The notes under the pieces are model-generated. The model did no database searches. It was not told the DNA's origin and saw only the letters and a list, made by a program, of their open reading frames with translations. 64,000 bases of DNA, taken from assembly GCA_963796485.1 (NCBI GenBank), contig CAWCLV010000002.1:1-64000 (forward strand), written 5' to 3'. Both the position numbers and the translations under genes were made by a program. The DNA is from CAWCDJ01 sp963796485. Lineage in GTDB: Bacteria > Acidobacteriota > Terriglobia > Bryobacterales > Bryobacteraceae. Each line of letters opens with the position of its first letter. Position 1 is the stretch's first letter. This document shows positions 24,601 through 33,631 of this stretch, piece by piece.

Positions 24601-27278
24601 ATCACCAGCGGCTGCTCGAGCGGCTGGAGAGAATGGTCGGCCAGGCGCAGGAGAGCGATGACAGCCCCGAAGAACTGGCGCGGCTTCTTGTGTCACGATA
24701 CCCGGGGCGGTCGGACGAATTCGAACTGCTGGCCGCGTGCGGACGGTGCCTGCCCGAGGTCGTCGCGGATGAACGGAATGCGCTCGACCTGCTGTTTCCG
24801 GGCAAGGGGCGCGCCGGAGCGGCGGAGGTGTATGCAAACTCGCCGGTGTCGTTCATCTACAACCAGGCGGTGCGTGAAGCCATCCGCGGCGCGCTCTGTG
24901 GTGGTGGCGAAGGCCGGCCGCGCGTGCTCGAAATCGGCGCCGGAACGGGCGGAGTCACCGACGTGGTTCTCGACGCGCTGCCCGCCGGCGCGGAGTACGT
25001 ATGCACCGATATCTCGCGCGTGCTGGTCAGCGAAGCCGAAACCAGATTTGGCGGGCGGGGCAATCTTCGGTTCCGCGTACTCGACATCGAGGGCGATCCG
25101 CGCGCGCAGGGCTTCGAGGCATCCAGCTTCGACCTGATTCTGTGCGCGAACGTGCTGCACGCCACCGCCGATTTGCGGAAAAGCCTGGAGCACATTCGGC
25201 AGCTGCTCGCGCCGGGCGGGGTTCTGGTGCTGGTGGAAGTGGTGGCGCCGCGCCTGTGGGCGGATCTGACTTTCGGCCTGACGGAAGGGTGGTGGCGCTT
25301 CCAGGATCACGACCTGCGGCCCAACTACGCCCTGCTGAGCGAATCGCAATGGACCGGGTTGTTGAACGGGTCCGGATTCGAAGGAGCCATCGGGGTGGGC
25401 GGCGACGATTCCGTGCAGGCTGCTTTTCAGCAAAGCGTTCTATTGGCCCGCCGGCCGAGCCGCGAGGCTTCTTCGGAGTGGCTGGTCTTCGGCGGCTCCG
25501 ACGAGATCTCGAACGCGGTCTTGCGCGCGATACGGGACGCGGGCGAGGGATGTACGCTTGTGGCCGCGGCCGCGATCGACAGGCGAGACAAAGGCGAATA
25601 CCGGCAGGTCTGGCGCAACTTTATCTCCTCGTCTTCACAAAGACGCGGTGTGATCTTCCTCTGGGGTCCGACGCCTGCGATCGAGCCGCGCGAAGACGCG
25701 GCAGCCGATCTGATGCTGCTGGTGCAGGCAGCCGCCGAGCAGCCCGATTCCGGCTCGAGGATCTGGGTAGTGACGCATCATGCACAGGACGCTGGCGGGA
25801 CGGCCGCCAATCTCGCGGCCGCTCCGATTTGGGGTCTGGGACGCGTGATCGCGTTGGAGCATCCGGCCGTCTGGGGCGGCCTGATCGACATTGCGGAGAC
25901 CACGCCCGCACAGGCCGCGGCGGCGATCCTGGGCGAGGTGCGCTCGAATGCGGGGGAGGAGCAGGTCGCCATCCGAGGCCGGCAGCGCTATTTGGCTCGT
26001 CTGCAACGGACCGGCGTCGTCCAGCCGGAGCGGATGCGGCTCGATCCGGAAGGTACGTATGTGATCACGGGCGGCCTGGGGGCTGTCGGTCCCCGGGTAG
26101 CGCGCTGGCTGATCGACCGGGGCGGACGCAAGCTGGTGTTGATCAGCCGTTCGGGTATGGGAAGCGGTAGCGTGAGGGAGCGGCGGACCCAGTTGATTGA
26201 GGACATGCGGGCGAGAGGCGCGGAAGTGGAAGTGATCGCCGCCGACGCCGCGGACGCCACCGCTATGCGGCGGGCTTTCGACGACATCAGGGTCCGAGGC
26301 GGCCGGATCAAGGGCATCTGCCACGCCGCGGTGGATCTGCACCTGCAGCCGCTTCTCGACGCAACGCCTGCTACACTGAGCCGCCAGATGGCTGCAAAGG
26401 CGCAGGGCGCCTGGAACCTGCATCGTTTGTCGAGTGACCACGAGCTGGATTTCTTCCTGCTGTTCTCGTCCGCGGCGGCCGTCATCGGCGCGCGTAAAAT
26501 GAGCGAGTACGCGGCGGCGAACGAGTACCTCGGCGCCCTCGCGGGGTATCGCCGGTCGCTTGGTTTGCCGGCCCTGACCGTCGATTGGGGCGCGTGGGAA
26601 GAGATTCAATCGGTTTCGGATGCCGATCGCGATTCCGTTTTTCGAGCCGGCTATCGAAGCATGCCGGAGGCCGATGCACTGCGATTGATGGAAGCAAGTC
26701 TCGCGGCCGGTGGTGCGCGCTGTCTGATCGCCGACATCGATTGGCAGACGCTCAAAGGAGCGATGGAGGCCCGCCGGGAACAGCCGTTCCTGTCCGAAAT
26801 CCAGGTCCATGTGTCCGCGGAGCCGGATCCCGCGGGCCACGGTGCAGCAACACCGTCTCTGCGGGAACTGGTGGCGACGGCGAAGGACGCCTCCGAGAAG
26901 AAAGAACGAATCGAGGAGCATATCTATCGCGAGTTGCGCCGGTGCCTGGGACTCGAGCCCTCGGCTTCGATCGATCCCGAACAGGGCCTTTTCGAGATGG
27001 GCCTGGACTCTTTGATGTCGGTGCAGTTTCGGCGGGAGATCGAGTCGGCCACCGCGCTCGACCTTCCGAACACCCTGATCTTCAGCTACCCGAATGCCGC
27101 AGCTCTCACCAGGCACCTGTACGAACTGCTGGTTTCTGCCGGAACGGCGGATGAGCCCGTTGCCTTCGCTGAAGCAGTGGAAGGCGGGGACGAGGATCTG
27201 GACGGGCTGTCCGAGGCCGAACTCAATCGCCTGCTCGCGGCGGAGGTGCAGTCGTTGCCGGAGGATCTGAAGTCATGA
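21606..27278 (+). CDS. PKS2: type I PKS module KS-AT-MT-KR-ACP
   Basis: An 1890-residue module starting with GTG, overlapping the end of PKS1 by 4 bp. An N-terminal coiled coil (LERAIAVIRELRRELEAVEK) is a docking helix. KS: Cys200 (NTACSSS, Asn in place of the usual Asp), His335, His375. AT: Ser646 (GHSAGE) with SAFH at 746-749, malonyl-like. C-methyltransferase with SAM motif VLEIGAGTG from 1107. KR with GGLGAVG from 1489, the expected Ser, and Tyr1635, so probably active. ACP Ser1802 (GLDSLMS). There is no DH, so the predicted result is an alpha-methyl, beta-hydroxy unit. The C-terminus carries an acidic helix (LSEAELNRLLAAEV) of the kind that docks to the next subunit. ATG of PKS3 overlaps its stop (ATGA). 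Confidence 0.92.
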   Translation: MTPPNTTRDAQLERAIAVIRELRRELEAVEKAKNEPIAIIGLGLRLPGDCDDAESLWRFMANGGDAVTGVPPDRERLWHGADPIARHGGFIHRIDQFDAEFFGISRREAERMDPQQRLMLEVVWQALEDAGQDVARLRGSATGAFIGIHSASSDYYQFQVAAPERIDTYTATGGAHDVVAGRLSYTFDWHGPSLVVNTACSSSLVAVHLACQALRSGDCTLAVAGGVNLLLTPGFSMSVVQLGMLSPDGRCKAFDERANGFVRAEGCGAVILKHLRDAIADEDRILAVIRGTAVNQDGRSNGLTAPNGLAQEQVIREALRRAGVQPESIDFVETHGTGTPLGDPIESEALTSVLGGTRVGDTPCWLGSVKANLGHLEACAGVAGLIKAVLCLEKQAVPPLAHFRTLNPHIRLDGTPFVIPRAITPWTRGERPRLAGVSSFGWSGVNAHAVLEEAPASVLRTKREGGSLLLAFSAQRPEVLRETAQRFLDIVRESPASIGDICYSAAHRRSHHAHRIAVVRKSAVEFAAALKEFVESGEAPGLIRGRAISHAASPALVFTGQGAQYWGMGRELFRTSETFRKVIEDCAARVSRMAGFDLITELQAEEGRSRLGQTRFAQPALFALQAGLVEMWKDWGLAYSAAVGHSAGEIAAAYAAGILDLDEAVRIACERGRIMQSGEGRGAMISVAASVETLVRTLPGLDRRVAFAALNAPNSTVLSGGRDAIESVSAVLAEGGFVCRRLPVASAFHSPHMDACRDEMERSLGAVRTSEASVTFLSTVTGNAVRAADIDAAYWARGIRQPVRFAAAIQALLERNVQVFLEVGPHPVLCAPVAECAEQAGQRVSAIATLRRGKDDSESLMLAAGNLYAAGCPLNWGRILPGRPVSLPGYPFQRKRYWLPDLPAITQEISRPAMAASKPRNWRYEIQWKEQAAAAPVEHARPDMEAAAAAGEAAMETHRRTLGGVENERGADLEKLALAYARTGLARIRRNGLKKVAPHHQRLLERLERMVGQAQESDDSPEELARLLVSRYPGRSDEFELLAACGRCLPEVVADERNALDLLFPGKGRAGAAEVYANSPVSFIYNQAVREAIRGALCGGGEGRPRVLEIGAGTGGVTDVVLDALPAGAEYVCTDISRVLVSEAETRFGGRGNLRFRVLDIEGDPRAQGFEASSFDLILCANVLHATADLRKSLEHIRQLLAPGGVLVLVEVVAPRLWADLTFGLTEGWWRFQDHDLRPNYALLSESQWTGLLNGSGFEGAIGVGGDDSVQAAFQQSVLLARRPSREASSEWLVFGGSDEISNAVLRAIRDAGEGCTLVAAAAIDRRDKGEYRQVWRNFISSSSQRRGVIFLWGPTPAIEPREDAAADLMLLVQAAAEQPDSGSRIWVVTHHAQDAGGTAANLAAAPIWGLGRVIALEHPAVWGGLIDIAETTPAQAAAAILGEVRSNAGEEQVAIRGRQRYLARLQRTGVVQPERMRLDPEGTYVITGGLGAVGPRVARWLIDRGGRKLVLISRSGMGSGSVRERRTQLIEDMRARGAEVEVIAADAADATAMRRAFDDIRVRGGRIKGICHAAVDLHLQPLLDATPATLSRQMAAKAQGAWNLHRLSSDHELDFFLLFSSAAAVIGARKMSEYAAANEYLGALAGYRRSLGLPALTVDWGAWEEIQSVSDADRDSVFRAGYRSMPEADALRLMEASLAAGGARCLIADIDWQTLKGAMEARREQPFLSEIQVHVSAEPDPAGHGAATPSLRELVATAKDASEKKERIEEHIYRELRRCLGLEPSASIDPEQGLFEMGLDSLMSVQFRREIESATALDLPNTLIFSYPNAAALTRHLYELLVSAGTADEPVAFAEAVEGGDEDLDGLSEAELNRLLAAEVQSLPEDLKS

Positions 27279-30200
27279 GCGAGGGGCACGAAAGTGACTC
27301 GGCGGTGACGACACGGGACGCGCTGCTTGCGCTGCGACGCATGAAGCGGCGGCTGGAAACGGTGGAAATGGCGCGGCGGGAACCGATCGCCATTGTCGGC
27401 ATGGCCTGCCGTGCGCCGGGCGCTAACGGAGTCCTGGAGTATTGGGACCTGCTCGCAGGCGGGCGATGCCCAGTGCGCGAGGTTCCCGCCGAGCGTTGGT
27501 CGGCGGAGGAGTTTTATCATCCGAAGCAGCAAGAGCCCGGGAAGACCATTTCGAAGTGGGGCGGATACATCGACGGCCCCGGTGAGTTCGATGCAAGCTT
27601 CTTCGGCATTTCCGGCCGTGAGGCCGTTCGCATGGATCCTCAGCAGCGGTGGGTCCTCGAGACGGCCTGGGAGGCGCTCGAGGACGCGGGAATCCCGGGA
27701 AGAAGTTTGCGTGAATCGAAGACCGGCGTGTTTATCGGCGTGACCACTGCCGAATATGCGCAATTGCAGAGCCGGGTGCTCGCGATCGGTGAGATCGATG
27801 CGTACGTGGTTCAGGGAAGCGCTCTCAACGCGATCGCGGGGAGGCTCTCCTATTTTCTGGGGCTTCACGGGCCGAGCATGGTGATTGACACGGCCTGCTC
27901 GTCATCGCTGGTCGCCGTGGACCGCGCCTGCCGCAGCCTGCGGGACGGCGAGGTGCCGCTGGCGATGGCCGGCGGAGTCAGTGTGATTCTGTCGCCGGAA
28001 ACATCGGTTTCGGTCTCACAGTGGGGCATGCTGGCGCCCGATGGTCTCTGCAAGACGTTCGACGCGCGGGCCGATGGCTTCGTGCGCGGTGAAGGGTGCG
28101 GTGTAGTGGTGCTGAAGCGGCTCTCCGATGCGCTGGCCGCGGGTGATCGCATCCACGCGGTGATTCGCGGCAGCGCCGTCAATCAGGATGGCGCCAGCAG
28201 CGGCTTGACCGCGCCGAACGGCAAGGCCCAGGAAGCGGTGATCCGCGAAGCTCTGGCCAACGCCGGGGTGCAGCCCCACGAGGTCGGCTACATCGAAGCG
28301 CACGGCACCGGGACTTCGCTGGGCGATCCGATCGAAGTCGAAGCCCTGGGCGCGGCGCTGTGCCAGGGACGCTCCCGGCAGGACGCTCTGCTGATCGGGT
28401 CGGTGAAGACCAACATCGGGCACCTGGAGGCCGCGGCCGGCGTGGCGGGACTGATCAAGGCCGTTCTGGCGCTGGAGCATGGTCAGATTCCGGCGCACCT
28501 GCACTTCGAGCAGCCGAGCCCGCACATCCGCTGGGAACAGCTGGCGGTGCGTGTGCCGGTGCAGTTGGAGCAGTGGCACAGGCCGGCGAAGGGCCGGCGG
28601 ATCGCGGGGGTGAGCTCGTTCGGGTTCAGCGGGACCAATGCGCACATTGTGCTGGAGGAAGCGCCGGAACAGGCGGTGCGGGAAGGGGGGCCGGACCGGG
28701 GGTGGCACCTGCTGCCGGTATCGGCGCGGAGCGAAGGAGCGCTGAAGGAGCAGTGCGGCCGCTACGCGGAGTGGCTGGAGCAGCATCCGGAAGCGGCGGT
28801 GGGGGACGTATGCCACACGGCGGGAGCAGGCAGGACGCACTTTCCGCATCGGGTGGCGGTGGTGGGGCGGAGCAACGCCGAACTGGCGGAGCGGCTGCGG
28901 GGATGGGGGAGGGAAGGGCGCGCGGTGGGGGTGCGAACGGGGCGAGCGGCGACCGGGGAACGGCCGAAGCTGGCGGTGCTGTTCAGCGGGCAAGGGTCGC
29001 AGTACGTGGGGATGGGGAAGGAGCTGTACGAGTCGGCGCCGGTGTTTGGTGCGGCGATCGACCGGTGCGACCAGATCCTGGGCGGCGGGTTGAAAGAGCT
29101 GTTGTGGGAGAGCGGGGAAGATCGATTGGAGCAGACGGAGCACACGCAGCCGGCGCTGTTCGCGATCGAGTACGGGCTGTGGGAAATGTGGCGCAGCTGG
29201 GGATTGGAGGCGTGGGCGGTAGGCGGGCACAGCGTCGGGGAGTATGTGGCGGCGACGGTGGCAGGGATATTCGAGCTGGAAGCGGGACTGCGACTGGTGG
29301 CGGAACGGGGCCGGCTGATGCAGGGGAGCGCGGCGGGGCGGATGGCGGCGGTGCTGGGGGAGCGCGGGGTGGTGGAGTCGGTGGCGGGGCGGCACGGGGT
29401 ATCGATCGCGGCGGTGAACGGGCCGGGGAATGTAGTGATGAGCGGCGGGGCGGAGGCGATGGAAGCGGCGGTGGCGGAGTTGGGGCGGGGAGGAGTGGAG
29501 AGCCGGTGGCTGCGGGTGTCGCATGGGTTCCATTCGGCGCTGATGGAGCCGGTGCTGGATGGGTTGGAGCGGCGGGTGGCGGAAGCGGGGCCGAAGGCGC
29601 CGAAGCTGCGGATGGTGTCGAACCTGAGCGGGAGGATGGGCGGGGCGGAGATGGGGGAGGCGGGATACTGGCGGCGGCACACGCGGGAGGGGGTGGAGTA
29701 CGGGGCCGGGGTGGAGGAGTTGAGGCGGCAGGGGTGCGGGGTATTTCTGGAAGTGGGGCCGGGGTCGGTGTTGACGGGATTAGGGCAAGGGATGGGATTG
29801 GGGGGGGAATGGGTGAGCACTTTGGGGCGCGGGCGCGGGGAATGGGAGCGGGTGGTGGAAGCGGCGGGGGTGTTGTATACGCAGGGAGTGGAGTGGAAGT
29901 GGGGGGAGTACGACCGGGGGTACGGGAGGCGGCGGGTGGCGCTGCCGTCGTATGCGTTCCAGCGGGAGCGGTATTGGGTAGCACCGCGGGGAGCGGGGAA
30001 GGCGCAGAGTGGGAGCCCGTGGTTGAGTGGGGCGCGGATCAACTCGGTGCTGCCGCAGGCGCAGTTCTCGCGATGGCTGAGTCCGACGCAGCCGGGGTAT
30101 GTGGGGGATCACCGGGTGCAGGAGCGGGTGGTGCTGCCGGGGACGATGTATGTGGAGATGGGGCTGTCGGCGGCGCGGCAGGTGTACGGGGAGCGGGCGA

Positions 30201-33200
30201 GTGGGGTGGGGGCGGTGAGTTTCCGGGAGGCGCTGCTGTTCGACGAGGATGGGCGGGAAGTGGAAGTGCAGACGGTGCTGGAGCCGGAAGCGGAAGGTAG
30301 GGCGAAGTTCCGAGTGCACAGCCAGGCGGGCGGTGGGCCGTGGCGGACGCATGCGGAAGGGGAGGTCCGGCTGAGGTCGAGTGCCGGGGTTGAGTTGGAA
30401 GAGCTGGGAAAGGTGCAGGAGCGGTGCTGGGAGGAGCAGACGGCGGCGGGGTTCTACGGGGGGCTGCGGGAGCGTGGGCTGTCGTTCGGGCCGGGCTTCC
30501 AGACGTTGCAGCGGGTGTGGCGCGGGCAGGGGGAAGCTTTGGGAGAAGTGCGGCTGGGGACGGAGCGTGACGGACTGACGCCGGCGGGACTGCATCCGGT
30601 GCTGCTGGACGGGTGTCTGCAAGTGTGCGGCGCGGCGATCGGGGATGGGGAGAAGGGGCTGTACCTGCCGGTGAGCATCGAATCGGTGCGGGTGTACGGG
30701 AGCGCGGCCGAGGGCTGTTTCAGCCACGCGCGAGTGCGCCCGGCCCCTGCCGGCGGCGACACCATGACGGCGGACGTCTCGATCTATGCAAGCGATGGCG
30801 AACCGGTCGCCAGGATTGAAGGCGCGGCATTCCGCCGGATCGAGTCCCGATCGCTCGGTGAGGACCTCGTCTACGAGATGCAGTGGATCGCCGCACCAAC
30901 GCCCGAAGCGTTGGAGGCGGCATCCGGCGAGTGGATTGTCGTACCTGATCACCATGGGTTAGCGCAGCCGGTCGCCGCAGCCCTCGAGCAAAAGGGCCAT
31001 ACCTGCCATGTGGCCGAGTCGGTCGAAGCATGCCGGGCACTGCTCGATTCCGGCGCCCGCATCGAGGGAGTCGTCTACCTGTCTGCCATCGATACGCCGG
31101 GGCCTACGGACGCAGACGATCTCCTCAGCGCGCAGCGGATGGTCCTCAACCCCACGTTGCAGCTATGCGGAAGCTTGCGAAACAGCTTGCGACCACCTGC
31201 ACTCTATCTGGTCACCCGAGGAGCCCAGGCAGTGGCCCCGGGCGAGCGCGCGAATCCCCTGCAGGCGCTGCTGTGGGGTTTTGGAGCAGCGATCGCGACG
31301 GAATGCCCGGAACTCCGATGCGTGCGGATCGACCTCGACCCGGCGGCTCCGGAGGAGTCCGCGCTGTTGTCCGCGCATTTGTGCGGACAGGGTGGCGGTG
31401 AAAACCAAATCGCGTTCCGCAACGGCGGTGCGCACCTGCCCCGACTCGTCCGCCGCGCGCCGGCGGCGCCGTCCGATTCGAACCGGCGGACCTCGATCCT
31501 GCCGCCGCCATCCGGCGATCTGAGCCAGTTGGTGTACCGGAGCTCGGAACGATCCGCGCCGGCGCGCAACCAGGTCGAGATCGAGGTGCGCGCGAACGGG
31601 ATCAACTTCCGCGACGTGCTCGGCGCGCTCGGAATGGATCCGGGCGCGACAGGTGAACTGGGCGGCGAGTGCGCCGGTGTGGTTGCGCGTGCCGGCGCGG
31701 GTGTATCGTCTCTTCGGCCTGGGGATGAGGTGCTGGCGTACGCTCCCGGTGGAATGAGCGACTGGGTGACGGTACCGGAAGCGTGGGTGGTGCGGAAGCC
31801 TCGCGAACTGAGCTTCGCGGAAGCAGCGGCGATGCCAATCGCCTATTTAACCGCGATCTACGGGTTGCTTCATCGCGCCCGTCTGAAGAGCGGAGAAACA
31901 GTCCTCATTCATGCAGCGACGGGCGGCGTCGGACTGGCGGCGCTGCAGATTGCGAAGGACGCCGGCGCAGTGGTGTTCGCTACCGCGGGAAGTCCGGAGA
32001 AGCGGAGCTTCGTCCGCAAGCTTGGCGCCGAGCACGTGTTCGATTCGCGGAGCACCGGATTTCAGGATGAGATCGCCCGGCTGACGGGAGGCTCCGGCGT
32101 GGATGTGGTGCTCAATTCCCTTGCAGGCGACTTCTTGCGCGCGAGCGTGGCGGGATTGTCGGAGCGCGGGCGATTTATCGAAATCGGCAAGCGGGGAATT
32201 CTCACGCACGAGGAATTCGCCGCGCTGCGGCAAAACTGCGAGTATCATCCGTTCGACCTGGGTACGGAGATTGCGAAGGACGACCGCCTTCTCCCGATGC
32301 TCTGGGGCGACTGGAGCCGTTTCGCCGGCAGCGGCATGAGGCCTCCGCGAACTACGGCATTTTCTTTCTCCGATGCACCTGCGGCCTTCAGGCTGATGGC
32401 CGGGGCAAAACATATTGGCAAACTGGTCTTATCACATCACGGACAGGCGGGCATTCGGCCGGATGGAGCTTATTGGATCAACGGGGGCTACGGGGGTGCC
32501 GGCCTCGGCCTTTCGAAGTGGCTGGTCGATCAGGGAGCGCGGTGCGTGGTGATCAGCGGCCGACGTCCGCCGGCCGAGCCTATCGCGGAACTGGAAGAGT
32601 TGCGCGCCCGGGGCGCGGAGATCGTGGTGGCAGCCGCGGATGTCGCGTGCGCCGCGGACGTGCGCGAACTCGTGTTACGCTTTGGCACGAGCCTGCCTCC
32701 CCTGCGCGGCGTATTCCATCTGGCCGGAACGCTGCGCGACCAAGGCCTTTCGTCGCAGTCGTGGAGTTCGTTTGAGGAGGTGCTCGCGCCCAAGGTCTCG
32801 GGCACGTGGAACCTGCACGAAGCCACCCGCGGCCTGTCGCTCGAACACTTCGTGCTGTTCTCGGCCGCCGCATCGATTCTCGGTTCGGTCGGGCAAGCGA
32901 ACTACAGCGCGGCGAACGGATTTCTGGATGCCTTCGCCTCGTACCGGCGATCGATGGGCTTGCCTTGTCTGGCCATCAATTGGGGAGCGTGGGCGGGCGG
33001 TGGAATGGCGGCGCGGACCAGCGATGCGTACCTCGCGCAGAGCGGTCTCCGCAGAATGGAGCCTGCCGCGGCATTGCGGGCGATGGGCAGTCTGCTGCGC
33101 GACAGCATTCCCTGGGCTGCCGTGATGGCGATCGATCCGGCGCAGATGCGCGAGCGGGCTCGCACTATGCCCGTGGTCGAGCGGATCTCGGGTTCCGTGC

Positions 33201-33631
33201 GGGTGCAGGGCGCTGTGCGTGAAGCCGGTGTGTCGCTCGCCGAGGCGCCTCCGCAAAAGCGGAAGGAGATCTGCGAACGGCATATTCGGGAAACGGTCCG
33301 GGAGGTACTCGGGATGGGTCAACACGTTCCGCTCGACGAGAAGCAGCCGCTGCGCGATTTGGGTATTGACTCGCTGCTTGCGATCGAACTGCGGAATCGC
33401 CTGTCGAGCTTGTTCCGCCTGAATCTGCCCTCGACTCTGGCGTTCGATTGTCCGACCACCGCCGCCATCCGGGATTACATTCACGCCGCCGTGGCCGGGG
33501 TGGACTCCGGTGCCGCCGCAAAACCGCGGACCGTTCCGCACCAGGCGACCGCGGCCATTGCCGAGATGTCCGAGGAAGAGGCCGAGGCTGAATTGCTGAA
33601 AGAACTGAGAGCGCCGGGAGCAAGAAACTGA
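27275..33631 (+). CDS. PKS3: type I PKS module KS-AT-DH-ER-KR-ACP
   Basis: A 2118-residue module with an N-terminal coiled-coil docking helix. KS: Cys208. AT: Ser653 (GHSVGE) and HGFH near 750, malonyl-like. DH: His946 in HxxxExxxxP (Glu replaces the usual Gly) and Asp1112 (LLDGCLQ). ER: HAATGGVG from 1546. KR: GGYGGAG from 1737, Tyr1877, but the position 13 residues before the Tyr, normally the catalytic Ser, is Ala1864; Ser is found one residue earlier. ACP: Ser2033 (GIDSLLA). If the KR works, this module adds a plain saturated C2 unit. Residues about 290-1171 are encoded by the DNA tract shared with PKS5. TGATG overlap with PKS4. Confidence 0.92.
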   Translation: MSEGHESDSAVTTRDALLALRRMKRRLETVEMARREPIAIVGMACRAPGANGVLEYWDLLAGGRCPVREVPAERWSAEEFYHPKQQEPGKTISKWGGYIDGPGEFDASFFGISGREAVRMDPQQRWVLETAWEALEDAGIPGRSLRESKTGVFIGVTTAEYAQLQSRVLAIGEIDAYVVQGSALNAIAGRLSYFLGLHGPSMVIDTACSSSLVAVDRACRSLRDGEVPLAMAGGVSVILSPETSVSVSQWGMLAPDGLCKTFDARADGFVRGEGCGVVVLKRLSDALAAGDRIHAVIRGSAVNQDGASSGLTAPNGKAQEAVIREALANAGVQPHEVGYIEAHGTGTSLGDPIEVEALGAALCQGRSRQDALLIGSVKTNIGHLEAAAGVAGLIKAVLALEHGQIPAHLHFEQPSPHIRWEQLAVRVPVQLEQWHRPAKGRRIAGVSSFGFSGTNAHIVLEEAPEQAVREGGPDRGWHLLPVSARSEGALKEQCGRYAEWLEQHPEAAVGDVCHTAGAGRTHFPHRVAVVGRSNAELAERLRGWGREGRAVGVRTGRAATGERPKLAVLFSGQGSQYVGMGKELYESAPVFGAAIDRCDQILGGGLKELLWESGEDRLEQTEHTQPALFAIEYGLWEMWRSWGLEAWAVGGHSVGEYVAATVAGIFELEAGLRLVAERGRLMQGSAAGRMAAVLGERGVVESVAGRHGVSIAAVNGPGNVVMSGGAEAMEAAVAELGRGGVESRWLRVSHGFHSALMEPVLDGLERRVAEAGPKAPKLRMVSNLSGRMGGAEMGEAGYWRRHTREGVEYGAGVEELRRQGCGVFLEVGPGSVLTGLGQGMGLGGEWVSTLGRGRGEWERVVEAAGVLYTQGVEWKWGEYDRGYGRRRVALPSYAFQRERYWVAPRGAGKAQSGSPWLSGARINSVLPQAQFSRWLSPTQPGYVGDHRVQERVVLPGTMYVEMGLSAARQVYGERASGVGAVSFREALLFDEDGREVEVQTVLEPEAEGRAKFRVHSQAGGGPWRTHAEGEVRLRSSAGVELEELGKVQERCWEEQTAAGFYGGLRERGLSFGPGFQTLQRVWRGQGEALGEVRLGTERDGLTPAGLHPVLLDGCLQVCGAAIGDGEKGLYLPVSIESVRVYGSAAEGCFSHARVRPAPAGGDTMTADVSIYASDGEPVARIEGAAFRRIESRSLGEDLVYEMQWIAAPTPEALEAASGEWIVVPDHHGLAQPVAAALEQKGHTCHVAESVEACRALLDSGARIEGVVYLSAIDTPGPTDADDLLSAQRMVLNPTLQLCGSLRNSLRPPALYLVTRGAQAVAPGERANPLQALLWGFGAAIATECPELRCVRIDLDPAAPEESALLSAHLCGQGGGENQIAFRNGGAHLPRLVRRAPAAPSDSNRRTSILPPPSGDLSQLVYRSSERSAPARNQVEIEVRANGINFRDVLGALGMDPGATGELGGECAGVVARAGAGVSSLRPGDEVLAYAPGGMSDWVTVPEAWVVRKPRELSFAEAAAMPIAYLTAIYGLLHRARLKSGETVLIHAATGGVGLAALQIAKDAGAVVFATAGSPEKRSFVRKLGAEHVFDSRSTGFQDEIARLTGGSGVDVVLNSLAGDFLRASVAGLSERGRFIEIGKRGILTHEEFAALRQNCEYHPFDLGTEIAKDDRLLPMLWGDWSRFAGSGMRPPRTTAFSFSDAPAAFRLMAGAKHIGKLVLSHHGQAGIRPDGAYWINGGYGGAGLGLSKWLVDQGARCVVISGRRPPAEPIAELEELRARGAEIVVAAADVACAADVRELVLRFGTSLPPLRGVFHLAGTLRDQGLSSQSWSSFEEVLAPKVSGTWNLHEATRGLSLEHFVLFSAAASILGSVGQANYSAANGFLDAFASYRRSMGLPCLAINWGAWAGGGMAARTSDAYLAQSGLRRMEPAAALRAMGSLLRDSIPWAAVMAIDPAQMRERARTMPVVERISGSVRVQGAVREAGVSLAEAPPQKRKEICERHIRETVREVLGMGQHVPLDEKQPLRDLGIDSLLAIELRNRLSSLFRLNLPSTLAFDCPTTAAIRDYIHAAVAGVDSGAAAKPRTVPHQATAAIAEMSEEEAEAELLKELRAPGARN
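28141..30788 (+). repeat. Duplicated KS-AT-DH tract, copy in PKS3
   Basis: This 2648-bp tract matches 38758-41405 in PKS5 at a constant offset of 10617 with no length change, and its first 1837 bp match 51873-53709 in PKS7 (offset 23732). Every part compared by eye was identical. It starts between the KS active-site Cys and first His, runs through AT and ends at the end of DH, where sequences diverge abruptly. From about 28.56 to 30.7 kb the coding strand is extremely G-rich; for example, 29461-29520 has 36 G and 9 C. Confidence 0.95.

Noticed and set aside
21500..27300. Possible trans-AT organisation, because the line is large and carries many C-methyltransferases
   Set aside because: Each module contains its own AT with GHSxGE and a complete C-terminal half, so this is a cis-AT system.
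28016..29680. Very long open frames on the opposite strand and in other frames of the G-rich tract (also 38321-40297, 51490-53412, 28360-30300, 38977-40917, 52092-53741)
   Set aside because: They lie wholly over PKS genes with complete, motif-rich domains. Their products are low-complexity (Pro/Arg/His- or Gly/Ala-rich), and they exist because the extreme G skew removes stop codons from other frames.
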